Part shown: positions 11,431 to 22,618 of the stretch, piece after piece
How the letters are laid out: each line of letters starts with the position of its first letter
Numbering within the stretch: position 1 is the first letter of the stretch
Assembly (NCBI GenBank): GCA_038049695.1
Contig: CP142456.1
Span: forward strand, 65,375,922-65,439,921
Direction of reading: 5' to 3'
Length of the DNA stretch: 64,000 bases
Origin: Cinnamomum chago
Lineage: Eukaryota > Streptophyta > Magnoliopsida > Laurales > Lauraceae
The notes under the pieces: model-generated
What the model was told of the DNA's origin: nothing
What the model saw: the letters and a program-made list of their open reading frames with translations, nothing else
Database searches by the model: none
Position numbers and translations under genes: made by a program

Positions 11431-12403
11431 AAATCGGCAGTTCTCCACGGCAAAGTCTTCGGCTTTTCCGGAAAATAGGAAACTTTGCGATCTGTTTTGC
11501 ACGGATTCTCGTCAGGTTTTCTTTAGAGAAATCCAACCAATAAATGAGAGGAAATTCCAAGAAAAATGCAGAAGAAAACAGAAGCGAAAACGGACGAAAA
11601 ACGGCGGAGAAACGGCGACCGAAAGGCGGCAAAAAAAATGGGCCAAGGCCCATGGTCGCCGGCGACCGAAAGGCGGCCAAAAAAATGGGCCAAGGCCCAT
11701 GGTCGCCGGCCCCATGGTCTCCGGATTTCGCCCAAAATGCCCGTTTTTCGGGTACTTTTCGCGTTTCGAGAATTCCGGCCTCTGTGATTTTCTGAAAATC
11801 TGATTTTTGGTGCTCGGAATCAGCTGATCTTCGCCAACATCTCAGATCTACAATCAAAAGCATGTGATCATCATCGCACGCCTTAAAATCACCAAACGGC
11901 TAACCAAGAAAGCACACTTTCTACCCGCCCGATCGCGAAATCGACTGGACAGATGTTGCTGGCCCGCTGACATCAACCAATGTTTGAAATTGGATCACCA
12001 TCCGACATCAAATAGCATGTGGGTCCATTGGTGATCATCATAAGAAGAATCTCAAAGGACGTGGCACGGCCCGCGACTCTTCAAGCACCCGGGCAATCAA
12101 TTAATGAAGTTAAATGACCCGTTTATGGCAAGTTAATGCGGTTATTAACTCATTATTTTGGACAGCCCAATCAGAAGCAAGCAAATGGGAGTTACAAGTC
12201 TAAGTAATCATGTCATTAAAATCATGAAACTCCCATTATCATGGAGATTAAAGGTGATTAAATGCCCATCACTCTCCATCGGCCAATCAAATTCAAGGAA
12301 AAAGGAGTTACCAAATCAAGAAATTAAAAACTTGTAACTCCTCCCATCATGAGCATTAATACAATAAATGCTCATAAACTCTCCTAAATGGCTACCAAAG
12401 GCC

Positions 12404-12411
12404 TATAAATA
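12404..12411 (+). promoter_or_regulatory. TATA box, left LTR
   Basis: TATAAATA in the context GGCCTATAAATAGGAGG, a near-consensus plant TATA box. It is present unchanged at 40980-40987 in the right LTR. Transcription would start about 30 bp downstream, leaving roughly 0.9 kb of R-U5 before the primer binding site. Confidence 0.75.
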
Positions 12412-12949
12412 GGAGGGTCATTCCAAATGAAAAAAAAAAAAAAAGAAGAAAAATTATCCAAAAAACCCTCCGAAAAGGACAAGAAAAATCCATTAGAAAA
12501 AGACACAGAAAATTGCCTGAAGATCCGAAGTCTCTGAAAATCCTGACACTTTGCGAAGAAGCTCGGCTGGAAAAAGAAAAACTCTACAAGGTGATTGAAG
12601 CCCCTTGGGGGGCCATTCCCCCCAAGGTTCCTCTCCTGATTTCCAACATGGCTAGACGTGGCTTTTCAATCCGTCTACTCTCTTTTTTATTGGATATAGG
12701 ACCTTCCCTTGGTCTTTATCCTCTAAAAAACTGAGGTTTGAGCCAAGCCAAAGAATCAAAGCACTATGTTCTCATCTGAAGGACGATGGTTGAGCCCATA
12801 CATGACTCGCGACCATTGATCTGAACGAACCCTCCCACAATCGCATGAGAAGTTAGATTCCTTTTTCTTACTTTTCTGTTGTAAATTGTATTTTTTTAAG
12901 AGACAAAAAAAATCACAATTCTTGCCTTTTCATTTTGATGAGATTTGTA

Positions 12950-13075
12950 AATCGCCTTTTACGGCACCAAACCGCCTTTTACGGCAAAATCACCTTCAAC
13001 GGCACCAAACTGCCTTCTACGGCAGAAAAATGCCTTTCACGGCAAACAAATGAAAAACGCCTTTCACGGCATTCA
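12950..13075. repeat. Six short ACGGCA repeats in LTR R/U5 region
   Basis: Six copies of a GCCTTYTACGGCA-like 14-mer, spaced 16-25 bp. Each copy has GCC and GGC at its ends and could form a small hairpin in RNA. Also present in the right LTR (41513-41635). Confidence 0.8.
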
Positions 13076-13320
13076 AAAAATTGTCTCTTTCATTAAAGTA
13101 TATTTGCAATGGCAAACTAGAAAAAAGTTTCATTTCCCTTTTTACTTGTGAAGGTGAATCTCCGGATCACCATTTCTAAATTCCAAGTATAAAAGAGAAA
13201 TTGGCATACCCGTACAAAAAAAAATTCATGCCCGCTTTTCCTTTCTTTCCCTCCACCGTACCCCGTCAGCCCCGGGGTGGAGGCAGCTTTGGAAAAAGAG
13301 AAAAGCCGGGACCATCAAGC

Positions 13321-13339
13321 TGGCACACCCGGTGGGACC
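13321..13339 (+). other. Primer binding site of the gypsy element
   Basis: TGGCACACCCGGTGGGACC starts three bases after the LTR end. The TGG start pairs with a tRNA CCA tail, as expected for minus-strand priming. tRNA-Arg is the primer reported for Ogre-like relatives; I did not verify which tRNA fits here. Confidence 0.75.
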
Positions 13340-14605
13340 TTGTTCATTTGAGAACACGATGCTCGGATTCTTTGGCTCCTTTTTAGTTGGTGGCCTATGT
13401 TGGATCTTGCATCTAAAAAAAACACATGAGATGGGATTCTTGGAAATTTCTTCCTTTGAGTTTATTTCCAGTCTTTCATGTTTCTAAAAAAAAAAAATTC
13501 TCAAAAAAGAAACAAAATCTGATTTATAAAAATTTCAGATTTTCCTCTTTTGGGTTTAAGTTGAGAAACTTTGGTTTCTTCCTTTTCGGACTTCGAGATC
13601 GCAGAAATGTTGAACTCATTTTCGGAATGGAACACCATTCGCTCTCTTCTATGAATCCACAAAAAAAAATCGATTAAACAAAAAACTTCAGATTTCCCTC
13701 TTTTGGGTTTAAGTTGAGAAACTTTGGTTTCTTCCTTTTCGGACTTCGAGATCGCAGAAATGTTGAACTCATTTTCGGAATGGAACACCATTCGCTCTCT
13801 TATATGAATCCATAAAAAAAATCTTTCAAAAAAAAACCACTAAGGTTGCACCAATTGCGTTCTTTGACCAAAGTGGATCTAAGAAAAGCCTTGTCCAGAG
13901 TGTGGAGACAGCTAGACTGTTCTAGGCAAGGGTCCTCCAAACGGGTTCATTAAGTAATCCTACCCTTACCTGGGGGCTGATCTATCAACTGAGGTTTTAT
14001 AAGATCGAATTGGAGATCTATGTGAACTTTTTTTTTTTTTTAAATCTTAAAAAAAAAAAAAAAAAACTTCCGTCACTTTTGGATTCACATTTGAGAAATC
14101 CTGGTTCCTTCCTTTTCGGACTTTCGAGCTCGCAGAAATGTTGAGCTCATTTTCGGATTGGAATACCATTTGCTCTCTTTTATGAATCCAATCTTGACCT
14201 TTCGAAAATCCCATCTCGTGTCCTTTCCAAGGATGCGATTTGCAACATTTGTGCCTAGCGGTGCTAGTACGCCCTTTCGGGTCTACTGTATTCGCAACCG
14301 ACACATTTGTATCTCAACCTTATATCATTTTACCTTGAGTGAGCTTTGCTTCTCGGTAATTTGAATTAAGGTTCACAATTGCTTTTAGCAGTCACTAGGA
14401 CGTTCATTCTGAGCTAACCCTACCTGCGTTTAGAACAATTGTGCCCTCTATGGCTTTTCTGCCTTCCCCATGTTGCTTGAGCTGGGCCATGACCCCTCGG
14501 GCGACTTGAAGAGGCGAAACCATAATATTTTCCATTTATGATCACCATATTCTTGTGATTACTAATGGATATGGTCTTGTTTCAGAAGTTTTCCAAAAAC
14601 TAACA
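13340..14605 (+). other. Gypsy 5' leader with three-copy repeat
   Basis: A segment of about 115-120 bp (CTCTTTTGGGTTTAAGTTGAGAA ... to GCTCTCTT(C/T)TATGAATCCA-like end) occurs at about 13537-13655, 13689-13808 and, more diverged, 14072-14190; the first two start 152 bp apart. Between copies two and three, 13843-14022 is the stretch shared with 6090-6285. The rest leads to the first ORF without other recognisable content. Confidence 0.8.
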
Positions 14606-15391
14606 ATGGCAGCTTCATTAACCATCACCTTCGATGAGAACAAGTACCAGCTCATGCTCCAAGACAAACAAACCAAGCGCACTTACAAATGCCCTTCTAG
14701 CTGCCGAAGCGTCATTTCCCTCGGCAACTCAGAAGACACCAGGTCAAACTCTACTCCCCGAACCATTGTCTTCGGGTCATTGGGACCATTCCCACTACTC
14801 GCAGAAGAAACTGCACCTGCCAAGAAGCAGAGAACCGCCCCTCAACATATCACTACAGTGATACCAAGGGCGATCATCACGAAGCCTCAACCTACAAGAA
14901 ACCAGGTCTGCTCAAAGATTTGGTCCCCAAGACCTTCACCCAAACAAAGAAGGTCACAAACACCTGCAAAGCCAGCATACCTGGACCCTCTCAAGGAGAA
15001 CCGGTTCTACCCTCTTGCTTACATGAAAGAGGAGAAACCTACCCTCCGCCAAACAAAACCAACTCAGCACAAGCCGACTTGCTCCTACAAGCCCAAAATC
15101 AAATCGTGCATCGTAAGGCCTCCGCAAGAACCTGCAAAGGCCTGCACTCCTGCGAGTCGACCCTTCCTCTCAACAGGGGCCGAACTCGCCAAATTCAAGG
15201 CTTCGCTGCGACAGGCAAAGGACCGTGTCCGGATCCTGTCCTTACCAGTCTTCAAAGAAGACAAGCTCGGCTGTTGCGCACCAGGGACTACGTCCTTCAT
15301 TGCCAGAGCACAGCCAGAGCTAACCGAAGCTCAAATTACTCGTCATATGCGCCGCCGCGTGGCATATCGACAAAAGAGACTAGAGAAGTAA
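14606..15391 (+). CDS. Extra ORF upstream of gag (Ogre ORF1-like position), unknown function
   Basis: ATG at 14606 gives a 261-residue protein starting MAASLTITFDENKYQLMLQ. It is rich in Pro, Lys, Arg, Thr and Ser, basic overall, with no signal peptide, membrane segment or known motif that I can see. The region around residues 80-180 is mostly PxxK/R-rich and probably disordered. It lies between the leader and gag, in the same frame as gag, 78 bp before the gag ATG. Ogre elements carry an ORF of unknown function at this place. Unlike gag and pol it is open to its natural end, so it may be the best preserved sense gene of this copy. Function is not inferred. Confidence 0.6.
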   Translation: MAASLTITFDENKYQLMLQDKQTKRTYKCPSSCRSVISLGNSEDTRSNSTPRTIVFGSLGPFPLLAEETAPAKKQRTAPQHITTVIPRAIITKPQPTRNQVCSKIWSPRPSPKQRRSQTPAKPAYLDPLKENRFYPLAYMKEEKPTLRQTKPTQHKPTCSYKPKIKSCIVRPPQEPAKACTPASRPFLSTGAELAKFKASLRQAKDRVRILSLPVFKEDKLGCCAPGTTSFIARAQPELTEAQITRHMRRRVAYRQKRLEK

Positions 15392-15469
15392 AGAACCCAG
15401 CATTCTGCAATTCAGGTCTCCAAAAAATGGGTTGAAAAAGAAAGACCCAATCAAGTTGCTGTTGTCCAT

Positions 15470-17148
15470 ATGGTTGGAAAAACCAGAAGACATCAAAAGT
15501 CGGCAACTAAAATCCATGTCAGACGACCGGTGACTCGATGCGTCACTCGGACAAGAAGACATCGAGAAGATTCTCCCGCTCCTTCAAGTCAAGGACACCG
15601 GAGTAATCACTCCTCGTGCTCTTCATCTAAAAGAATGAGCTCCAGCTCAGTCACCAAGACTGTATCCTCTTTCGACTCTCGAAGAGTGAACATCTTGGTC
15701 ATAAATGCTGAGCAACCTCCGCCACATGATGACGTAGCTGCACGCATCCAGCAGCTGGAACAAGGACAGCAGAGAATAGAGGCCCTAATGGAAAATCTCC
15801 TTCTCACTATCCAACGTCCGCCAAACAATGAAGCTCCTCCGAGCCATCAAGGCGACGAGGAAAATGCGGAAAACAGTGAGTCACGCGCCCTTACCAAAAA
15901 GGACGTTGACGATATCCTCGCCAAAGCAAAAGAAGAGGATATGCTAAAGGAGCATGGGATCAAGCCACCATATCCCTTGTGGATGGACTCGGTCCCGTTC
16001 CCTACAAAATTCAAGCAACCTACTCTCCAAACATATACGGGGAAAGGTTCAGCCAAACAACACGTCATCCATTTCAAGATCCTGACAGGAGCTATTGCGG
16101 ATCAAGATGCCCTCAAAATCCGCCTCTTTGCAAGTACCCTAAAAGGTACGGCCTTTGATTGGTACTCTACTCTGCCGGAGGACTCCATTCAAAATTGGGC
16201 CATGCTGGAGACACGCTTCCTAACCCACTTCAAAGGTGAGGATCATCCTGTTACTATGGTGCAGCTCTGCAGCCTAAAACAGGGAGAGAGTGAGTCAACA
16301 TATGACTTCATTCACAAGTGGAAGGCAATGGCGTACAAATGCTCAGATGTATTGCCACAAGCGTCGCTAGTCGACATCTGCCGTAACAACATGAGAGCAA
16401 GAATCCGCTCCATGATCATCGGCAACAAATCAAAAAGCCTAGGTGAACTCCTAGAAGCTTCTATGGAGGCTGAAACGGTGATCAAAGACCTCAACAGTCA
16501 GAAATCATCAAAGAAAGAGCCGACCACCATTGCAACCTCAAAGCTAAAGAAAAAAGAGGTTCTCAATGTGCAAACCAAGTCAGCTCCTCAGCCGCCAAAG
16601 AAAGCTGAAAACAAAGCTGCAGGTAAAAAGCCTGAACTCTCTGATGCCTTCAAAGAACGAGTAGAGAAAAAATACCCGTTCGATGAAGATGTTAAAGAAA
16701 TTTTTGGGCACTTCTCGCAAACGGTAAACTCACCTTGCCTGACCCCAAAAGACCGAGCGATGTTGGCAAAACCAACGATCCTCGGTACTGTCCATACCAT
16801 CAGATGGTCTCGCATCCTCTCAGTCAATGCTTTGTTGTGAGAGAGATGATAAATGAGATGTGGAAAAATGGAGTCATCACCTTCGACAAGAACTATGGGT
16901 CTGCCTCCGTCAACATGGTGTCGTGTGGACAAAAACAAAAATCACCAAAAGAGAAGATCACTACTTCCTTCAAGGTGATAAAGATGACCCAAACGTCCCA
17001 AGAGTTGGTTCCATATCCAACATCAGACGGACAGCCCATATGGGTACACCCCGATCTCCTAGAAGATGAAAATTGGGAGGTTGTCAAAACAAAGCCAACC
17101 GCTCAACAGCGAAGGCAAGCCAGGAGACAACTCCGCAAACTCAAATAG
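15470..17148 (+). pseudogene. Gypsy gag, with a frameshift before the zinc-finger-like end
   Basis: ATG at 15470. The first 60 residues are Arg/Ser-rich and basic. Residues about 180-300 form the retrotransposon gag (capsid) domain, with FDWYSTLPEDSIQNWAMLE, FLTHFKGEDHP and LKQGESESTYDFIHKWK blocks. A Lys-rich linker follows. Near 16711 the frame changes from frame 2 to frame 1: family context fits a single lost base there. In frame 1 it continues with KRPSDVGKTNDPRYCPYHQ and HPLSQCFVVREMI, the C/H-rich block that Tat-type gag proteins carry instead of a plain CCHC knuckle, and ends at a TAG at 17146-17148. The same frame stays open after that TAG into protease. Gag would form the particle and bind element RNA. 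Confidence 0.88.
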
Positions 17149-20100
17149 CAGGAGAAAGCTCCGAAAAAGCAAGAAGTCGCTGAAAAGGCAGAAACCTCAT
17201 CTACCGCTTCACTGGGGGCAACAGAAGAGTCTCCTCCCAAGACTTCAAAGGCGGCAAGAAGATTCACTCTTGGTGATTTCATGCCATCGCACCTCAAAGA
17301 TGAAACTACGCAGGGGGCATCATACTCTTGTAACTCGGTGGTCGGACTCCCCATGGATGGATACGAGTCCAGTGACACCGCTAGCGACATCAATGAGTGG
17401 GAGGAATCCCTTGAAACAGGAGAATATCTCTCCGACGAGGAATGGATCCCTGAATCTCATCTTATGCCAGTAATCTGGTATAACCCATTACAGCCGCAAG
17501 GATCCTGGTCTGATGATGAAGAAGACCAAGAGGCTGTCCAAGAAAAAACACCAGTGGAACTCAACCATGTTGAACCACAAGGAGCAGACGAAGAAGAAGA
17601 TTTGGCCCCCATGCCTGATCTCGATGAATACGCAAGGATCTTGCAGCACCTTGTTATAGAGCAAGAACAAGGTCGCATCAACCAGCTTCGTCACAACCCA
17701 CCACCGGAAGTTCCTGAAAATCTACAGGAATCTCCTCCGGTAACCCCGGAAAACGAAGAAAGCTGTTGGATCGATGATCCTCTTACATCTGAGGACGAAT
17801 CTGATTCGCAACAGTTCATCTTGGAGGCATCTTCCGTCAAAGTTACTTGCAATGCAATAGCTCAGGATGATAATTCCTCTGGAACCACACCTTCTCAGGC
17901 TTCGTCTCCTGGAACAGTGACATCGGAATTCAAACCTCTTCCGACTGATGACCTTGAAGAAATTCCAGCCGGTGAAATCTTCTTCAGAGAAAATCCGGTC
18001 AATTGGTCCCAAATGCCCGATCTCATCGGTGATGTCTGGACCGACAAAATATTCGATAAAGAAGGAAAGTTGCTGGATGTTGTTCAGGACTTGCTCCCGG
18101 AAAATGCTCCATGCAACACAATTACTGAAGATGGCAATGCTGACACAGAGACATCTTCAGCAAATGAGAAGGAACAACCCCTCGATCTCGAGGGTGATCT
18201 TCCAAACAAAGACCCTTCTCCAGAAGCTCTTGAAGTTGGTAGAGGTACCCGTTCTGGCCGGGATTACCACAAAAACTACAACCAACCTTCTGCTTCTTAT
18301 GTAAATCCTTCGGGAAAACAAGCTGTAAACGCCCCTAGTGGCAAGAATAATGAAAATGCAGGCCCCAAGGAGGCTTTCAAGTACGACTTGATTCAGCACT
18401 TCAAACACATACCTGCACGTCTGCACATCCTAGACTTATTACGAATGTCACCACAGACTCGTGATAGTCTCATTTCAAAACTACAAATGCTGGATGCGGA
18501 TGTCGACAAACATGCCCCACAAGTCCTACAAATTGAAATGGACTATAGGGTTAAAAAATCAAAAAATCCCTCAAAAGGAGAAAAGAAGAAAACTGAGGGA
18601 TCCTGCATCAAATGTCTCTCGGTTCAAAAAGCAGCAAGTGCAACCATCGCCTTCACCAAGGAAGACCTCCTGCTAGGCGAGACAAAGCACAACCGACCCC
18701 TGTACTTCACCGGGTACATCAAAGAGGTGCCAGTACGCAGAATCCAGATCGATCCAGGTTCTACACTCAACCTCATCTCCACTTCGGCACTCGAAGAACT
18801 GGGCATTCCGCCTAGCAAGCTGAGCCACACGTTTGTGTCCATCTTTGGATATGATGGCAGCGCTCAAAGGCCGATCGGAAAAATCAGGTTCAAGTTGCAA
18901 ATCGGTGATCTTATCTCCGAGGTCACTGTCTATGCAATAAAGACCCCTTCATGCTACAACATCCTTCTCGGACGCCTCTGTATACACGAGAATGGTGTTG
19001 TCCCTTCGACTTTACATCAGTGCATCAAGTTCGTTGGCAATGACGGCTTGATACATCGAGTGTTTGCAGACAAAAAGCCCTTCAAAGACAAAGAAGTCTA
19101 TTTCGCAGATGCTCAGATGTACAAAGATGAAAAAGAAGAAAGGGAGGAAGAAACAGAACCCTTTGCCGAAAATCTCCAGAAAGACAAAGGCAAGGCTCCT
19201 CAGCAATCACCGGAAGAAAACAAACCCTCTATCAAAACCGAAGATAATAATCAATCTCCCTTCATGGTCTCCCTCAAGTCTTCAAAGCCTCTGGTGATCA
19301 CCACCAAAGCAAAGAAGACAAAACAAAAGGCTAGGGGCATGTTTGTTGTCTCCTTCGTGTCTATCTTGCAAGACCCGGATTCGGACTCAGAGCCAGAAGA
19401 CGACACATCGTCAAGCCAAGCTGATGATCAACAAGTCCAGCCCGCTCTCACTCCGATGGAGACAACCGTTGACATAGAAGATCCGACATCTGCTTCCTTC
19501 GTTGTTCCAGCAACATCAGCAGAAGAAAAGCTAATCTTCTTCCATAAATCGGGAGTTTCTTCATCAAATTCTTTGCTTGAACCTTTCCAAAATGAAGGTA
19601 TGCCTCAACTATCCCTATATAGTCCAATGGCACAAGCTATCATGAAGAAAATGGGCTACAACGCTCAGAACCCAATCGGTTTGGGAGGTGGTCGTGGTAT
19701 TATCACGCCATTGGAACCAACCCTGACCAAAAGTCAACTGGAAGGTTGGAAACCCCACCGCCACATAGAAAAGTCTTCACATGGGCTGGGGTATGATCCT
19801 GACGTTCCCTTGAGACAGTTGACACAAAGGCTGCAAAGTCGTCTTGCCGACCAAGCCTCAACATCTCATATTAATGAAGACATCGATCTCCCCGGATATC
19901 TCTTTGAAGAGTCACCCGTCGCAGATTTAGGAAGCTCACCCAATTGGTATGATTTCTCGGATGATGAAGAGGAATTGACCGATGATACGGATATACGATT
20001 TTCTAGCCCAGAAGAACCATCATCTCCAAAAGAAGTGCCCTACTTCGACCTAGTTTCAACAGGTGATTGGGACCATCTCATAGCAAATCTTGAGAAAAGT

Positions 20101-21927
20101 ACCAATCAAAAAGACCCATGGACAAAAGCAGAGCCGTGGTCTGTAGATACCTTTGGAACTCCAGAAGGCTTTGTTGGGCTGGAAGCCTTTGAAAATATTG
20201 TGGAGGAACCACCTTCAAACCTTCCAACTGAAGATTCTGTTCAACAGATAGACTTGGGAACACCTGATAACCCACGTCCTGTATTCATAAGCAAGAATAT
20301 AAAGGATGATGAGTTACCGGAGTATATCGCGTTTCTTCATGAGTTCGTTGACTGTTTTGCATGGTCTTACGCTGAGATGCCTGGCTTAGACCCCAAAATA
20401 GCAGTCCACAAACTCAATCTTCAAAAAGATATCAAGCCTGTCAAACAAGGCCAAAGAAGGTTCCGTCCTGACGTGATGGACAAAATTGAACAAGAAGCTC
20501 AAAAACTCAAAAGCGTTGGCTTCATCCGTGAGGAACAGCATCATGAATGGTTGGCCAACATCGTCCCCGTGACAAAGAAAAATGGGCAAATCAGGGTCTG
20601 CATTGATTACAGAGACCTAAACAATGCATGCCCAAAAGATGAATTCCCGCTCCCTATACCGGAGGTGATGATCGACAACACCTGTGGGTTCGAGCGAATG
20701 ACATTCATGGATGGCTTCTCTGGCTACAATCAGATAAAGATGCATCCTGAAGATGAAAAACACACAGCATTTCGGACCCCGTTTGGCGTGTATTGCTACA
20801 CTGTCATGCCATTCGGTCTGAAGAATGCCGGCGCTACATATCAGAGGGCTATGATGAAGATATTCCAAGATATGCAGCACAAGACGGTCGAATGTTATGT
20901 CAATGACCTCGCCGTCAAAAGCAAAAGAAAAGAAGACCATCTCAAAGATCTTCGAGAAGTCTTCCTCCGACTTCGCAAACACAAACTGCGAATGAATCCC
21001 CTCAAATGCTTCTTCGGTGTTTCATCGGGTAAGTTTCTCGGATTCATAGTACGGAAAACTGGCATAGAGCTTGACCCCACCAAAGTCAAGGCTATCCTAG
21101 AAATGCCATCTCCAAGAACCCTAAGACAATTAAAAGGGCTCCAAGGAAGATTGGCATACATTCGACGGTTCATCTCCAACCTATCAGGGAAGTGCCGTCC
21201 ATTCTCTTGGTTAATGAAGAAAGGTGTCGATTTTGTCTGGGATGCTGAATGTGAAGCCGCGTTCCAGGACATCAAGTCATACCTGACTAAACCTCCAGTG
21301 TTGGCTGCCCCCACAACTGGAAAACCATTCCTTTTGTACACAAGAGCCCTTGACTGTTCTTTAGGCGCTCTACTCGCACAAAAGAATGACGAGGGAAAAG
21401 AAACTGCTCTATATTACCTTAGCCGCATGTTGGTAGGTGCAGAGCATCGCTACTCTCCAGTCGAAAAAGAATGCTTGGCAGTGATGTTCGCCATACAAAA
21501 ACTGCGTCACTACCTGCTAGCCAACACAGTGTACCTGATTTCGAGGATCAACCTCCTAAAGGTCCTTGTCACAAAAGCAGGTTCTCTCAATGGCCGACTA
21601 GCGAAATGGTCCATCCTCCTGTCACAATTTGACATTAGGTATGTACCACAAAAAGCAATCAAAGGCCAAGCTCTAGCAGACTTCCTCGCGGAGCATCCAT
21701 TGCCTAAAGATTCTCTACTCAGGGATGACCTCCCAGACGAACCGGTCTACAGTGTGGAGACTTCCTTATCAAATGCTTCCTGGCACATGTACTTCGGTGG
21801 CGCAACCAGGACAAATGAAAAGGGAAATCAAATATCGGGAATTGGCATTCTCTTTGTTAGTCCCGATAAATACATGATTCCGCATGCATTCTCGCTACTG
21901 GAACCATGTTCAAACAATGCAGCTTAG
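17149..21927 (+). pseudogene. Gypsy pol, part 1: protease, G-patch-like segment, RT, RNase H, start of second RNase H
   Basis: In frame with the end of gag across the TAG at 17146; the first downstream ATG is 17281. A long acidic linker (to about 18600) is followed by the aspartic protease with QIDPGSTLNLIS at about 18745 and YNILLGRLCIHENG near 18957. A Gly-rich KKMGYNAQNPIGLGGGRG segment (about 19645-19700) resembles a G-patch. RT spans about 20400-21000: CIDYRDLNNACPKDEFPLP, FMDGFSGYNQI and TVMPFGLKNAGATYQ are normal, but the catalytic YVDD reads YVND (20896-20907), which should abolish polymerase activity. RNase H (about 21300-21650) has ALDCSLGALL and YSPVEKECLAVMFA. The second, plant Tat-type RNase H starts near 21780; its FDGA motif reads FGGA. 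A TAG at 21925-21927 ends the frame. Confidence 0.92.
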
Positions 21928-22618
21928 TACCAAGCCCTGATCATAGGATTGGAACTCGCCCTCGAATCCGGCATCACTATGCTGGAAGCTTTTGGAGACT
22001 CTCAACTGATCGTCAACCAGATGAATCAGAAATTTGAAGTCAGGAAGCCCGATCTGTTGCCTTACTACAACAAGGCGCAATCGCTTCGACAAAAGTTCGA
22101 CATCTGTCACATCACCCACATCCTTAGAGGTGAAAACATTCGTGCAGATGCCCTGGCTGGACTTGCTGCGTCTATGGCAATCCAAGAAGGGGAAAACATG
22201 CAAGTTACAGTGTGTCAAAAAAGGATTCTCCCTCCTCTCAACACACATCAAGCAGTTGCTGAATGCCACCAAGTGGTTGGAAGTTGGATCTCCGTCGTTA
22301 AACCTCTGATCGGCGACTGGAGGGATCCGTTCATTGATTACATAATGTTCGGAATCTTGCCTGAAGATCCAAAAGAACGGGTAAGCATCCAAAGACGAGC
22401 CCCGAACTTTCATTTGGATATTCCTTCAAAAATGCTGTATAGAAAATCCTACAACGGAGTACTTCTACGCTGCTTGTCACAACAAGAAGCTGAAGAAACA
22501 CTCAAAGAAGTACATGCTGGTCTTTGTGGAGCCCATCAGGCTGGCCCTAAGCTCTACGATCAGATAAAAAGGTTAGGTTATTATTGGCCTACCATGGTGG
22601 CTGATGCAATGCAATTTG
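21928..22618 (+). pseudogene. Gypsy pol, part 2: second RNase H and integrase zinc domain
   Basis: Directly continues the frame of part 1 after the TAG: YQALIIGLELALESG, FGDSQLIVNQ and LRGENIRADALAGLA are the remaining conserved blocks of the additional RNase H typical of the Tat clade. After a linker comes the integrase zinc domain with LKEVHAGLCGAHQ and KLYDQIKRLGYYWPTM. The C-x2-C half of the HHCC finger appears only in another frame (CQQCQ), so there is a frameshift near 22618. In an active element the second RNase H is thought to help degrade RNA or to have replaced part of the first. Confidence 0.88.

Larger units (their letters stand above)
8324..13317 (+). repeat. Left LTR of the gypsy element (about 4.99 kb)
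   Basis: Starts TGGAAGCCTGAAGATG and ends GGGACCATCA three bases before the primer binding site. It is collinear with 29168-41879 once the nested insertion is removed (4,932 bp there). By eye the copies differ by substitutions at roughly the per-cent level plus homopolymer length changes, so it is clearly older than the nested element. Inside are poly-A-rich stretches (8770-9090), a three-copy repeat of about 65 bp (9890-10080), a 146-158-bp tandem array (10440-11430), a GC-rich inverted-repeat zone (11600-11720), a TATA box (12404) and short ACGGC repeats (12954-13070). No LTR open frame looks like a gene. Confidence 0.92.

Noticed and set aside
11363..11863. 166-codon minus-strand open stretch (and plus-strand partners) in the left gypsy LTR
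   Set aside because: GC-rich inverted repeats open several frames at once; the right LTR copy is truncated and changed, and no family resemblance is seen.
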